From Nodosilinea nodulosa PCC 7104 (lineage in GTDB: Bacteria > Cyanobacteriota > Cyanobacteriia > Phormidesmidales > Phormidesmidaceae): 64,000 nucleotides of DNA. The position numbers and the translations under genes were made by a program. The notes under the pieces were generated by a model, which had not been told where the DNA came from, ran no database searches, and saw only the letters and a list, made by a program, of their open reading frames with translations. The stretch covers positions 417,749 through 481,748 of the forward strand of contig NZ_JH976538.1 in the NCBI RefSeq assembly GCF_000309385.1, in the 5' to 3' direction. Positions 8,793 to 17,601 of this stretch are shown in pieces. The stretch's first letter is position 1. Every line of letters begins with the position of its first letter.

Positions 8793-9190
8793 TGCTGTTA
8801 TTCACAATCTAGTCATCACCGCCGCCTAGAGTAAGTACACAGACAAACCGATGCCTGTCGAACGCTCCCGCATAGTGCCTGCTACACCATGAAGGGACCT
8901 CAACAGCATCTTTTTGACGAGTGATGCCAAATATGGTGAACGCCTGCTGATCAAGGTCTAGGTCAAAAAATCCTGCTGCATCCCGGTTCCTTTATTCAAG
9001 CCACTTTTGATGGCTTCAGGAGACGCCATGACTCAGTTTGTGAGTAAGCAAGAGATTTCGCAGCACCTCAAACTCAGCGATACCACCCTTAAGCGATATC
9101 GGCTATCAGGCGTTTGGATCGAAGGCGTCCACTGGATTCGCATCAACAGCCGCTGCACTCGCTACAACCTAGATTTGATCGATGATTGGA
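8793..9190 (+). repeat. left copy of a ~400-bp inverted repeat
   Basis: This segment matches the reverse complement of 10134-10546, from a shared CACAATCTAGTCATC stretch through the HTH gene to GATGATTGG. The copies are diverged outside the gene and nearly identical inside it. In this left copy the part before the gene has no long ORF. Nothing else was found between 8644 and 9027. Confidence 0.7.
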
Positions 9191-9216
9191 TGAGCAACGT
9201 GTCCCGGCAGTTGTAG
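9028..9216 (+). CDS. excisionase-like HTH DNA-binding protein (left copy)
   Basis: A 62-residue protein starting MTQFVSKQEISQHLKLSDTT and continuing LKRYRLSGVWIEGVHWIR. This is a small helix-turn-helix/excisionase-type fold. CAGGAGA precedes the ATG at 9028. The last residues (MSNVSRQL) differ from those of the copy at 10038-10295 because the gene runs into integrase-derived DNA after GATGATTGG, so this copy has a replaced C-terminus. Proteins of this type usually control integration or excision of mobile DNA. Confidence 0.65.
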   Translation: MTQFVSKQEISQHLKLSDTTLKRYRLSGVWIEGVHWIRINSRCTRYNLDLIDDWMSNVSRQL

Positions 9217-9490
9217 AGCGTCATATTGATGCCTTCCTTAACATCGAGACCCAAACTAGTCACGATCGCTGACCAAGCCCGCTGATTAAAGTTTTTGGCA
9301 CACATCGGCCCGCCTTTTGCCGCTGGAAAAACCAGGCTTTCTGGAGCAGGATTCTCAGGCCTGATGGCCTGTAGAAGTTCTTTCAGTCGCGTCGGACAGG
9401 TAAACCACCGCTTCACGCTGGTCTTGGTTTCCTTGCGACGCACCTTTTTACCTGAGACATCCACAATGCTTTCGTGGATTACGGGACGGG
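9191..9490 (-). pseudogene. tyrosine recombinase (integrase) internal fragment
   Basis: The reverse strand encodes VDVSGKKVRRKETKT, then SVKRWFTCPTRLKELLQAIR, and later FPAAKGGPM and NMTLYNCRDTL. This resembles the catalytic domain of phage-type tyrosine recombinases in cyanobacteria, around the segment leading to the box II region. Both ends are missing: the start abuts the tRNA-Thr remnant at 9494, and the end is lost where the left HTH repeat joins. The active-site tyrosine is absent, so it is inactive. Confidence 0.6.
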
Positions 9491-9493
9491 GAA

Positions 9494-9539
9494 AGCCGAT
9501 GGCGGGATTTGAACCCGCGACCGCTCGATTACGAATCGA
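9494..9539 (-). tRNA. 3' half of tRNA-Thr(CGU), probable attachment-site remnant
   Basis: Read on the minus strand, an anticodon arm with loop TTCGTAA (anticodon CGU) is followed by the variable region, the T arm CGCGGGTTCAAATCCCGC and the acceptor 3' strand CATCGGC. No D arm or 5' acceptor strand precedes it. Elements that integrate at tRNA genes duplicate the 3' half, so this is likely an att site. The intact gene is not in the window. Confidence 0.75.
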
Positions 9540-9540
9540 A

Positions 9541-10037
9541 CAACAACGCTTAATTTACAGGGGTTTTGAAGGCCTTTTTAAGGCTTACACCCATTTTACA
9601 CCCAGCGCTATCCTTTACACCCAAAAATCCAAGATCGGTAGTTCTACCACAGTCGGTAGATTCATTTATCATATATTTCGACTTCAGCATGAAAATCCGC
9701 CTCGCGTTTTGAATTGAAGCTACACCTCATAAGCAAAAGGCATCCTGAGGGTTTCAGGATACCTTTGGTGCAAGAAATATGAGCTACTTGGAGAGACGAA
9801 TCAGGAACCTGGCACACCTCAAAATAGAAACAAGAAGATCTACACAAAAATAAAACTGGTCTCCAATTTCGATTTAGATTAAAATTTAGATCTTGATTTT
9901 CTAATTTCATGGCACTCTGTTTTGATGCAATAATTCAGGCCACAGAAATTATGTCATCCTTTTTAGGTGAAGTAATTAGGGAAAGTTTTATTATTTTTTA
10001 AGTATTTTCAGATTGGTCAGGATATCTTCTGGACTCT
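9541..10037 (+). other. AT-rich spacer without a supported gene
   Basis: About 500 bases between the tRNA remnant and the right HTH gene. Short ORFs here have no recognisable features. A hairpin with arms ATCCTGA/TCAGGAT lies at 9742-9760 and is followed by ACCTTT, which might be a weak terminator. The composition is lower in GC than the neighbours. Confidence 0.5.
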
Positions 10038-10295
10038 CTACATCTTGTGAATCTTCTTTCTGCTACTTAATAGAGACGATCGCTGAGTCTCAATCGCGTT
10101 TTGATGAGCACTTGGATTATTCTTGTTTTGTAGCCAATCATCGATCAAATCTAGGTTGTATCGAGTGCAGCGGCTGTTGAGGCGAATCCAGTGGACGCCT
10201 TCGATCCAGACGCCCGAGAGGCGATACCGCTTGAGGGTGGTATCGCTGAGTTTGAGGTGCTGAGAAATTTCTTGCTTACTCACAAACTGAGTCAT
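10038..10295 (-). CDS. excisionase-like HTH DNA-binding protein (right copy)
   Basis: An 85-residue protein whose first 53 residues match the protein at 9028-9216 almost exactly (one I/L change in WIRINSR versus WIRLNSR). It then continues LQNKNNPSAHQNAIETQRSS to a basic end. This copy probably keeps the original C-terminus. The start has the same CAGGAGAC ribosome site. The two genes face each other across the integrase/tRNA scar. A role in controlling excision or transcription of a mobile element is inferred from the fold. Confidence 0.65.
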   Translation of the reverse strand: MTQFVSKQEISQHLKLSDTTLKRYRLSGVWIEGVHWIRLNSRCTRYNLDLIDDWLQNKNNPSAHQNAIETQRSSLLSSRKKIHKM

Positions 10296-10546
10296 GGCGT
10301 CTCCTGAAGCCGTCAGAACTGGCTTAAATGAAGGGTTTAGATGCAGCAGGATTCAGCCGGGGCCTTGAGCAACAGACGTTGATCCTCCTTGGCATCGATG
10401 TAAACATAGACAAGATGAGCTAGTGCTGAGGCTTCTCGCTGGTGTAGCAGGCACCGAAGGAGAGTAGTCAACAGCTGCCGTCTGTCTGTGTCCTCACTCT
10501 AGGCGGCGGCGATGACTAGATTGTGGATAACAGCCGTCAAATTTAT
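10134..10546 (-). repeat. right copy of the ~400-bp inverted repeat
   Basis: Reverse complement partner of 8793-9190. Upstream of the HTH gene on the minus strand this copy keeps an open stretch of about 50 codons (with ALAHLVYVYIDAKEDQRLLL) that is degraded in the left copy. An ancestral two-gene unit is therefore possible, but no start codon is clear. Confidence 0.7.
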
Positions 10547-11084
10547 GGCCAATGGAAATTTGGCGAAACAAAACCCTTGGCGCTGGCCAAGGGCGTCAGT
10601 GAAATTCGACATCAGTATCCTAAGCCATCTAGCTCAGCCCCCGCGATCGCACCCCTCAGCAGGCCACTCAGGTCACCACAAGGGGCTTTGCTTTCGAGGT
10701 AAAAAAGAACCCCTCGTAGTCGCTTCGGTGGAGTTGTGGTTTGGCACAAAGCAGCACGACACACCAGAAAAGTAAAGAACATCCATCACAATTGGGCGAA
10801 AGTTGACCTGTTTCGGTTGAGCGCCCCACTTCCTGTGAATCTGGCGGTTGACGGGTGTCACAACGCGGCGGGTTAAGCCACTGTAGAACGAAGGGCAGAC
10901 CTACTGCCTTATCGTTCAACCCTATAGCGAACTCCTTATAGTCAAACCGCCCCCGGTGCCCAGTGCATCGGGGGTTATTCAATGGCGCGATCGCGCATGA
11001 AAGTACCGATGACCTGAGCCATGGTTCAGCATCAAACCATTGGCATGGTGACGCAGGTAGCACCTTGCACGTCACAATAACGCC
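10547..11084 (+). other. no supported gene
   Basis: About 540 bases between the repeat and the NUDIX gene. Overlapping short ORFs occur on both strands but show no domain, good start or operon context. A HIP1-like GCGATCGC site lies near 10986. Confidence 0.5.
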
Positions 11085-11240
11085 ATGAACTGACAGAACT
11101 GCATCAAAACGATTTCCGCCCATACCCCATTTAACGAGAAGGAGGCCGATTCCATCACGGCCACCCTGACTTTTCTAGACGGGCAAACCCGCTTCTGGCA
11201 GCGGGATAACTATATCGGGCACCTCACGGCCTCTGCTTGG

Positions 11241-11621
11241 GTGGTTAATGCCGCCAGGTCTCATGTGCTGTTGACCCACCACAAAAAGTTGAACCGCTGG
11301 CTACAGGTAGGCGGTCATGGGGAAGAGGGCGATGGCTCCCTGCTGGAGGCGGCATTGCGCGAAGCTAGAGAAGAATGCGGCATTCAGGCGATCGCACCCC
11401 TGCAAACCACCATTTTCGACATCGGCCACCACTCCATCAATACCGCTAAAGAACCGCCCCATGTGCATTACGATATCCGGTTTTTGCTGGTGGCCCAGGA
11501 CATGGAGTTCACGGTTTCTGAGGAATCCTACGCCCTGGGCTGGTTTGCCTTGGAGGAGGTGCCCACCATCAGCGACTCAGCCGCCCTGCATCGGATGGCG
11601 CGTAAACTGGTTGGCCAATGA
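11241..11621 (+). CDS. NUDIX hydrolase
   Basis: A NUDIX-fold pyrophosphohydrolase. The Nudix box is seen as GGHGEEGDGSLLEAALREAR followed by EECGI, with the glutamates that bind the catalytic metal. The listed start is a GTG, but homologous sequence clearly begins earlier: the same frame upstream reads FLDGQTRFWQRDNYIGHLTA, typical of the N-terminal part of this subfamily. The next frame upstream gives LTELHQNDFRPY. The N-terminus therefore seems split by one or two small frameshifts between 11085 and 11140. Substrate unknown. Confidence 0.75.
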   Translation: MVNAARSHVLLTHHKKLNRWLQVGGHGEEGDGSLLEAALREAREECGIQAIAPLQTTIFDIGHHSINTAKEPPHVHYDIRFLLVAQDMEFTVSEESYALGWFALEEVPTISDSAALHRMARKLVGQ

Positions 11622-11892
11622 GGACTACTTTCATGGCAGGGTTGCCACGTTTAACGAGAGCTGTCGTGTCCGTTTGCGCCCTATGATTTTGAAATGAAGA
11701 CGACATGAATAAGTCCTTCAAGCTGATCCTGCTACAGAGCTATGGCCATGTAATTAAGTAGTATGTCAAGGAATTACCCGTACAGGCTTGGTTTGCGTAC
11801 CCTGATGGGAATTTTATTAAGAGAGCCTAAAATTTTACGATCCTTGAGTTAGTCATAGCTCCCTGCTGCTCAGATGCTGAAATACTTTTCCT

Positions 11893-14800
11893 ATGCTGCC
11901 CTCTGTCTTTAACACCTGCGTCCCTAGAGACGAAATTCGCTCTGGCGACCTTTCCTTAGATCTATTCGCAGCCAAGCTCAGACTAGTCGTAGACGGTAAA
12001 GCCCCTCAGGTCTACCAGCAGCCGGAGGTTTTTTTAGCGAATACATTCCCCACAGATGGCCTAAAAACCTTGATATCAAAGGTGTTTGGTCGCCTGACAG
12101 GGAAGGCGGTCGGCTCTCCAGTCATTCGACTAGAGACTAGCTTTGGCGGCGGCAAAACCCACGATGAAATTGCCCTGTGGCACATTGCTAAGCGAGGCCG
12201 AGACATCGCCGGGCTAGGGCGGTTTGTGGAAGATCTGGCTTTATTACCAGACCGGCCTATCCAGGTAGCCGCCATTGACGGACGAGACCTCGACCCAGAA
12301 TCTGGGGTCTATCACGCTGAATCTGGCATTACCACCTACACTCTGTGGGGCGAGATCGCCTACCAAATCGGTGGCATCGATGGCTACCAACTGCTGCGGG
12401 GGGCCGACGAAAATCGCATCAGTCCTGGTACCTCGGTGATTGATCGCCTAATTGGCCAGGAGCCCACGCTGATTGTCATTGACGAAATCGCCCGACACCT
12501 GCGGGCCGCCAAGGCCAAAATCGTGGGGCAGAGTACTCTGGCCGAGCAAGTCGTCGCCTTTTTGTTCTCCCTGATGGATCAGGCGGCTTCCTGCAACAAC
12601 CTGGTGTTTGTTTACTCTCTAGCCTCGGAGTCTGACACCTTTGCCAAAGAAACCGCAGAGATTCAGCAGGAGCTGGTGCGGGCCTCGGCGCGGCAAGAGC
12701 GAGTGCTCAGTCCCAGCACCGACATCGAGGTCTACAACATTGTGCGCCAGCGGCTGTTTGCCAGCATTAGTTCCGAGGCGGCTGAGAAAGCCGCTGAAGA
12801 GTATCTGCAAGCTTTTCGAGCTAGTCGGGTGAATCTGCCCGATGGCTGTAAAGATGCGACCTATGCGACGGCGATCGCTAACAGCTACCCCTTCCATCCC
12901 GAACTGTTTAACCTGCTGACCAAAAAGATTGCCTCCATCCCGGAATTCCAGCGCACTCGGGGAGCCCTGCGGCTGTTTGCCAGGGTCGTGCGCTACCTGT
13001 GGCAGCACCCGGACGGCAGAACACCGATGATTCACCCCCACCATCTGCCCGTGGGACTGCAAGAAGAACTCACCAGTGACCTGACCTCGCGGCTCCAGCG
13101 GCCCCTCATGCGCCTACCGATCTCCGCCGATATCTACAATCCCAATGGCCGCGAAGCCCATGCCCAGCTCCAAGACCAGGAATGGCTGGCGGCGGGCAAG
13201 CCGCCTTTCTCGACCTGGGTTGGGCGTACTATCTTTTTGCACTCCCTCACCCAGGGCATTTCCTCAGGCATTCGCCGCACCGAGCTGAATCTGTCGCTGC
13301 TGACCCCAGGGGTAGACATTAGCTTTGTGGATCGCGCCCTAGAGCGACTGAGCAATGTGGCCTGGTATTTGGACGTGGATCCCATCACTTCCATTGCCCG
13401 GTTCAAAGAAGAGCCCTCGATCAACAAAATCATTGCCGAGGAAAAGGAGCAGATTGGTCTCACTGAAGCCAAGGAAGAACTGCGCACTCGGCGAGACACC
13501 ATCTTTGCAACCAAATTCTTTCAGCTCGTAGCTGGCCCTGAAGGTGCCCATGACGTAGACGACGACCCCAACACTATTGCCCTCTGCATCATCGACTTTA
13601 ACGAAGCGACCATCACCAGCTCCACCGATGGCCCACCGCCGCTGATTGAGCAAATCTTTAGCAATACCGGAGAGTCGGGCAAGTTTCGGACCTTCCGCAA
13701 CCGGCTGCTGTTTTTGCTGGCTAATTGGCAGGAGCTAGATCGGGCGATCGACATCACCCGTGAGTTTAGGGCGGTGCGGGCCATCCTGCGCAGCCCAAAC
13801 CGCATGGATGACCTCTCCCAGAGCCAGCAAGACCAAATTAAGCAAAAGGAAGGAGAACTAGATCTGGCGGTGCGGATCGCGATGACTAATGCCTATCGCC
13901 ATTTGTTTTACCCCGCTAATGACTCGGTGAAAGCGCCGAAGGGACTGATGCACTACCCTTTGCCTGCCCAGGATGCCAGCACGGTCAAGGGCAACCGCAA
14001 CCAGCAGGATGTGGTGCTGAAGGCGCTAAAAGACTGCGGCAAGGTGCGCGGCGAAGATGCGGCTCCCTATGCCCCAGCCTACCTGCTGCAAAAGGTGTGG
14101 CCCACGGGGCTCGACCACTGGACCACCCGCCAGTTGCGGGAGCAGTTTGCTAAGGACTTGAGCCTGAATATGCTGCTTGATGCGGAGGTATCGAAGCTGC
14201 GGGACACCCTGCGTAAGGGGCTAACTGAAGGCCAGTGGGATCTCAAGGTGGGGGAGCAGCTCTACATCAAGACGGAGGCAACCCCGCCTGCTCTGCCGAC
14301 CACGATTGAATTTTCTGAACGGGCCGAACTCTATCGCCGGGGCTTGCTGAAGCCCCCAGAACCAAAAGTGGTGGAGCTGAGCGCCCAGCTCTTGGCTGGA
14401 GCAGGCGAAGAGCGGACGGTGCAGGTACGCTGGCGGGCGCGAGAGGCGTTGAAGGTCAGCCTGTACCAGGATGGGCAGTTGATGGGTGACGCCTTTCTAC
14501 CCTCTGACGAGTACGAGGGGCAAATTTCACAGACGACCCAGTTTAAGGTGGCGGCCGACTACGGTACGGGCGAAGTTGCTGAGGCCGTGAAGGATGTCGT
14601 GCTGTATACCTCCGGGGATAGCAAACCCACTAACGGCGGCGAAGGCTCTGGGGGGTACAACCCAGGCACCATCTTGGAGAAGCCGACAGAGCGGGAGCTA
14701 GAGGGTAGCCCTAACAAGGTATTTAACGACCTGGCCGATTGGGTAAATGACTATCAGGTGGCCAAGATTGCTGAGATTCAGCTCACCGTTGGCGATGTCA

Positions 14801-15120
14801 CCGACTATCGCAAGATGGGCACTACTTTACCCCTACTAGCTCGCTATCAGTTTGATATTCAGCAGTTTGTTACGGTTCAGACTGGCCAACAGTTTGTGCG
14901 GCTAGAGTACCAGGGGGATGTGCGCGGCTTTCAGAGCTTTTTCAGCACGCTGAATAGCATGCTGAATTTGCCCGATACCCAGGCGAGTCTGAGTCTAACG
15001 GTAAATTTTCAGCTAGAGGCTCCGATCGCTCCCAATGGACCAGAAATGCAGGGGCTTCAGCAGGCGCTGGCCCGCAACCCAGTCGATAGGATGAATCTAC
15101 GAGTCAGAGTAAAATACTAG
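11893..15120 (+). CDS. DUF499 AAA+-like ATPase of an anti-phage system
   Basis: A 1,075-residue protein of the DUF499 family. The Walker A variant TSFGGGKTH has its GKT at residues 87-89, and the Walker B LIVIDEIARHL has DE at 197-198. A segment with two RTRGALRLFARVVRYL-like arginines may act as sensor. The C-terminal third is variable. DUF499 proteins are predicted large P-loop ATPases that co-occur with DUF1156 methyltransferases and SNF2/PLD helicases in defence islands, as here. The start is the ATG at 11893. It is the first gene of a plus-strand run, 39 bases before the next ORF. Probable role: ATP-driven sensing or remodelling of invading DNA (inference). Confidence 0.85.
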   Translation: MLPSVFNTCVPRDEIRSGDLSLDLFAAKLRLVVDGKAPQVYQQPEVFLANTFPTDGLKTLISKVFGRLTGKAVGSPVIRLETSFGGGKTHDEIALWHIAKRGRDIAGLGRFVEDLALLPDRPIQVAAIDGRDLDPESGVYHAESGITTYTLWGEIAYQIGGIDGYQLLRGADENRISPGTSVIDRLIGQEPTLIVIDEIARHLRAAKAKIVGQSTLAEQVVAFLFSLMDQAASCNNLVFVYSLASESDTFAKETAEIQQELVRASARQERVLSPSTDIEVYNIVRQRLFASISSEAAEKAAEEYLQAFRASRVNLPDGCKDATYATAIANSYPFHPELFNLLTKKIASIPEFQRTRGALRLFARVVRYLWQHPDGRTPMIHPHHLPVGLQEELTSDLTSRLQRPLMRLPISADIYNPNGREAHAQLQDQEWLAAGKPPFSTWVGRTIFLHSLTQGISSGIRRTELNLSLLTPGVDISFVDRALERLSNVAWYLDVDPITSIARFKEEPSINKIIAEEKEQIGLTEAKEELRTRRDTIFATKFFQLVAGPEGAHDVDDDPNTIALCIIDFNEATITSSTDGPPPLIEQIFSNTGESGKFRTFRNRLLFLLANWQELDRAIDITREFRAVRAILRSPNRMDDLSQSQQDQIKQKEGELDLAVRIAMTNAYRHLFYPANDSVKAPKGLMHYPLPAQDASTVKGNRNQQDVVLKALKDCGKVRGEDAAPYAPAYLLQKVWPTGLDHWTTRQLREQFAKDLSLNMLLDAEVSKLRDTLRKGLTEGQWDLKVGEQLYIKTEATPPALPTTIEFSERAELYRRGLLKPPEPKVVELSAQLLAGAGEERTVQVRWRAREALKVSLYQDGQLMGDAFLPSDEYEGQISQTTQFKVAADYGTGEVAEAVKDVVLYTSGDSKPTNGGEGSGGYNPGTILEKPTERELEGSPNKVFNDLADWVNDYQVAKIAEIQLTVGDVTDYRKMGTTLPLLARYQFDIQQFVTVQTGQQFVRLEYQGDVRGFQSFFSTLNSMLNLPDTQASLSLTVNFQLEAPIAPNGPEMQGLQQALARNPVDRMNLRVRVKY

Positions 15121-15159
15121 ACCTGACGTCTTCTTCCCTGTTTTTGGGATTCGCCCCTT

Positions 15160-15588
15160 ATGCAAGAGTTCCAGCTGCGAGTGGTACCCCTGAGTAACAA
15201 TGATTTTGCTCTGGAGCTTTACCAGTGCGCCTACAAAAAGGCGGGGGAAAAGAAGCGCCCGGCAGCCAAGCGGGTAGGGCGGCTGAAGGGCAAGCCGCTG
15301 GTGCAGGCCCGGCAGGCGATTTATCAGGCGCTGAAGGCGAATAACTATGATCCCAAGACGCTGAGCTACAAGCGGCAGGCTCCCTATGTGCTGAGTGAGG
15401 AATCGGGGGTGAATTTGGCGCTGCTGTTCCAGGCGTTGCAGCCGTTGTCGAAGCCGGAGCGAATTGCCAATGTGACGGAAGGCATTACGGCGATGAGTAA
15501 TGAGGAGGCCCATTACTGGTTTGGTAAGGTGAGTAATGGGAAGAAGCGTCCGGCCCTGAAGGCCATGCGGGTTTTACTAGGAGACTGA
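15160..15588 (+). CDS. small basic protein next to DUF499 ATPase
   Basis: 142 residues, MQEFQLRVVPLSNNDFALEL, with a lysine/arginine-rich stretch (KKAGEKKRPAAKRVGRLKGK) and a helical C-terminal half ending KKRPALKAMRVLLGD. I do not recognise a named domain. The position 39 bases after the DUF499 stop and the strong positive charge suggest a nucleic-acid-binding accessory subunit of the same system. It is followed 17 bases later by another small gene. Confidence 0.65.
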   Translation: MQEFQLRVVPLSNNDFALELYQCAYKKAGEKKRPAAKRVGRLKGKPLVQARQAIYQALKANNYDPKTLSYKRQAPYVLSEESGVNLALLFQALQPLSKPERIANVTEGITAMSNEEAHYWFGKVSNGKKRPALKAMRVLLGD

Positions 15589-15605
15589 TGTAGCAGGAGG
15601 TAAGT

Positions 15606-15902
15606 ATGGCAAAAGCTAATAGCCCAGCAATTCCAACAGTCAATGTTCAGACAGCTGCTCAAAACGCAACCAGTTTCTTACAAAGTCTTGCCCCCCAAAT
15701 TGGTGCTGAAATTATTGATATTCGCCTTGAGGAAGTCGAACTATCAGAGGATGAAAAATTCTGGTTTATTACTTTAGGGTTTGCACGACCTGTAGATACT
15801 TCATTTGCTATGCTTCAAAACCAAAAACAACGGGATTACAAGCAGTTTAAGATTGATGCGGAGACAGGGGAAGTGAAGGCTATGAAAATTCGCAATGTAT
15901 GA
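15606..15902 (+). CDS. small hypothetical protein upstream of PIN gene
   Basis: 98 residues starting MAKANSPAIPTVNVQTAAQN. An alpha-beta pattern (IIDIRLEEVELSEDEKFWFI) and the FKIDAETGEVKAMKIRNV end are reminiscent of PepSY/NTF2-like small folds, but no family is assigned. AGGAGG lies a few bases before the ATG. Its last codon overlaps the start of the PIN gene (ATGA), so the pair is translationally coupled and may form an antitoxin-toxin-like unit. Confidence 0.6.
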   Translation: MAKANSPAIPTVNVQTAAQNATSFLQSLAPQIGAEIIDIRLEEVELSEDEKFWFITLGFARPVDTSFAMLQNQKQRDYKQFKIDAETGEVKAMKIRNV

Positions 15903-16097
15903 TTGAAGAAGTTAGAGCTGTATTTGTACGCTATCAGCAAGCAGGGATTTTAGTTGACACCAATATCTTACTGCTCTACATTGTAGGCTTGGTTAACAGA
16001 CAAAGAGTTCCCTTGTTTAAGAGAACAAAGCAATTCACCCCCGAAGATTTTGACTTGCTAGCTCAAATTCTAAAGTCTTTTCAAAAGGTGGTCACTA

Positions 16098-17276
16098 AGC
16101 TGTTGCGCATCTAAATTGCATCAATAGCACTTCCCTTGTTTTTCGCCTTCCGATGCCAATTTATGGCCAGTTCTCCTTCATTGAGAAGCTTATTGATAAG
16201 AGCCTCGAGATCTTCAATAGACTTAAATAAACGATTTGAGATGAACTCTTTTGCTGAATGCCAAACCAATTCGACCAGATTGTAGTCCGGGCTATACTCA
16301 GGTAAAAACTCCAAAACTAAATTTGGCATCTCTAACTTTATCTTCTCTGTAAATTCCTCCTTTTTGTGAATACTCGCATTGTCTAAAATAATCACAACCT
16401 TAGGCCCGTCTTTCTCAAATTCGCTCACGCTCCTATCCTCGCCAGCCCAGTCATAAATAACCTCCTCGTAAAAGTTCTTGAGAACCTTATAAAAATTTTC
16501 ACCGGTTCCTTTGGGGAGAAAGTCCACCAACCGCTTCTTGTCCGAATAGCGGATTCCTCCCATCACATTGATACGTCCTTTCCGTCGAATTCCAGAAACC
16601 TTCTTGCGCGTCCCTTTCTTGACCCAATCCTTTCGACGTGTCACTCTCAAACTAAAGCCACATTCATCCCAAAACCAGACCTGGAGCTTCTCTGGGGATT
16701 CTTTAGTAATTCTTAAATACTCCTCCAGTTTTGCCTTGAAGAGTTTTCGCTTCTCTGGATCTTGCTTCTCCTCTAAGCTATATTTGGCCCAGAGGTAAAC
16801 GTACTTTTTTGACTTGAGAATCCTCCTCACTTGACTCCCACTTAGCTGAATCCCGGTTTCTTGTTCTAAATATGTGGCGAGCCGAGCCGCCGTCCATCGA
16901 CCAAATTCGTACCCCAATTCTTGAGGCTCTTTCTCAATGACATCCAATAATAAGTTGACATATTGATCGGTGGCCTTATGATAATTCCCATGCATTCGTT
17001 CATCGGTTAAACTGGCTAAGTCACTTGGATTTCCGTGGGCACACCAATAGGCTACTTTCCTTAAGGAGCAACCTAGAAAGTCTGCAATCTCTTGCTGTTT
17101 TCTGCCATCATTTCGCAATAGCAGAATTAGAATACGCTCACGAACGTCGGGATGCTCATGAAATTTAAGCTGCTTCTGCAATTCCTGTTTCTCTTCGGCC
17201 GTTAGGTAATTCTTGATTGGCATGTATAACTCACCAAAATACACTCCCTAATATGTAGTTTAGATGCTTAACAGCT
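16098..17276 (-). mobile_element. IS630-family insertion sequence (single frame)
   Basis: Flanked by TA on both sides (16096-16097 and 17277-17278). The inverted repeats read inward as AGCTGTTGCGCATCTAAA and AGCTGTTAAGCATCTAAA. The element is 1,179 bp and its single transposase gene is intact. It is clearly more AT-rich than the surrounding genes. Confidence 0.95.
16111..17223 (-). CDS. IS630-family transposase
   Basis: About 370 residues from MPIKNYLTAEEKQELQKQL. An N-terminal HTH (KQQEIADFLGCSLRKVAYW) is followed by the DDE catalytic domain: VWFWDECGFSLR, KVVIILDNASIHK and YNLVELVWHSAKEF carry the two aspartates and the glutamate. GGTGAG lies just before the chosen ATG; an ATG seven codons upstream is possible. 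The gene looks functional. Confidence 0.95.
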   Translation of the reverse strand: MPIKNYLTAEEKQELQKQLKFHEHPDVRERILILLLRNDGRKQQEIADFLGCSLRKVAYWCAHGNPSDLASLTDERMHGNYHKATDQYVNLLLDVIEKEPQELGYEFGRWTAARLATYLEQETGIQLSGSQVRRILKSKKYVYLWAKYSLEEKQDPEKRKLFKAKLEEYLRITKESPEKLQVWFWDECGFSLRVTRRKDWVKKGTRKKVSGIRRKGRINVMGGIRYSDKKRLVDFLPKGTGENFYKVLKNFYEEVIYDWAGEDRSVSEFEKDGPKVVIILDNASIHKKEEFTEKIKLEMPNLVLEFLPEYSPDYNLVELVWHSAKEFISNRLFKSIEDLEALINKLLNEGELAINWHRKAKNKGSAIDAI

Positions 17277-17601
17277 TATGCCAAATATCCTGACTGAAGT
17301 CAATAGCCTTGCCAATCAACTGGGGGAGCCGGAGCGTTCTAGGTGTTTTCAGTTTTTTCGGCAAGTTATTGGCCAAATGGAAGAGATCTACCAACCCAGT
17401 CAGCAGTTAGTTCAATTACAAGAATTTCAGGAATTTGGCTTGACAGACTGTGGCATTTTGGAGGTGACTCAGGGAAGCTATTTAGTGCTCACAGATGATT
17501 TAAAGCTCGCAGCTACCCTCCAGCGTAAAGAGATTGATACCGTCAACTTTAACCATATTCGAGTTCTAAACTGGAAAAAGTAAGATTGGGAGTAAATACC
17601 A

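Larger units (their letters stand above)
15899..17583 (+). pseudogene. PIN-domain protein interrupted by IS630
   Basis: The N-terminal half (15899-16097) has the first PIN aspartate in ILVDTNILLLYIVG. The C-terminal half (17278-17583) has NILTEVNSLANQL, FGLTDCGILEV and LVLTDDLKLAATL with the other acidic residues. Removing the IS and one TA copy joins the halves in frame at VVT-MPN with no lost codon, giving a PIN nuclease of about 170 residues. PIN proteins are metal-dependent RNases, often toxins. The break is recent because both halves remain fully open. Confidence 0.85.

Noticed and set aside
9662..9910. An 82-codon minus-strand ORF in the AT-rich spacer
   Set aside because: Low-complexity composition and no family features or start signal.
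10668..11123. A 151-codon ORF on the minus strand
   Set aside because: No domain, no ribosome site, cysteine/tryptophan-rich noise, and overlap with other frames.
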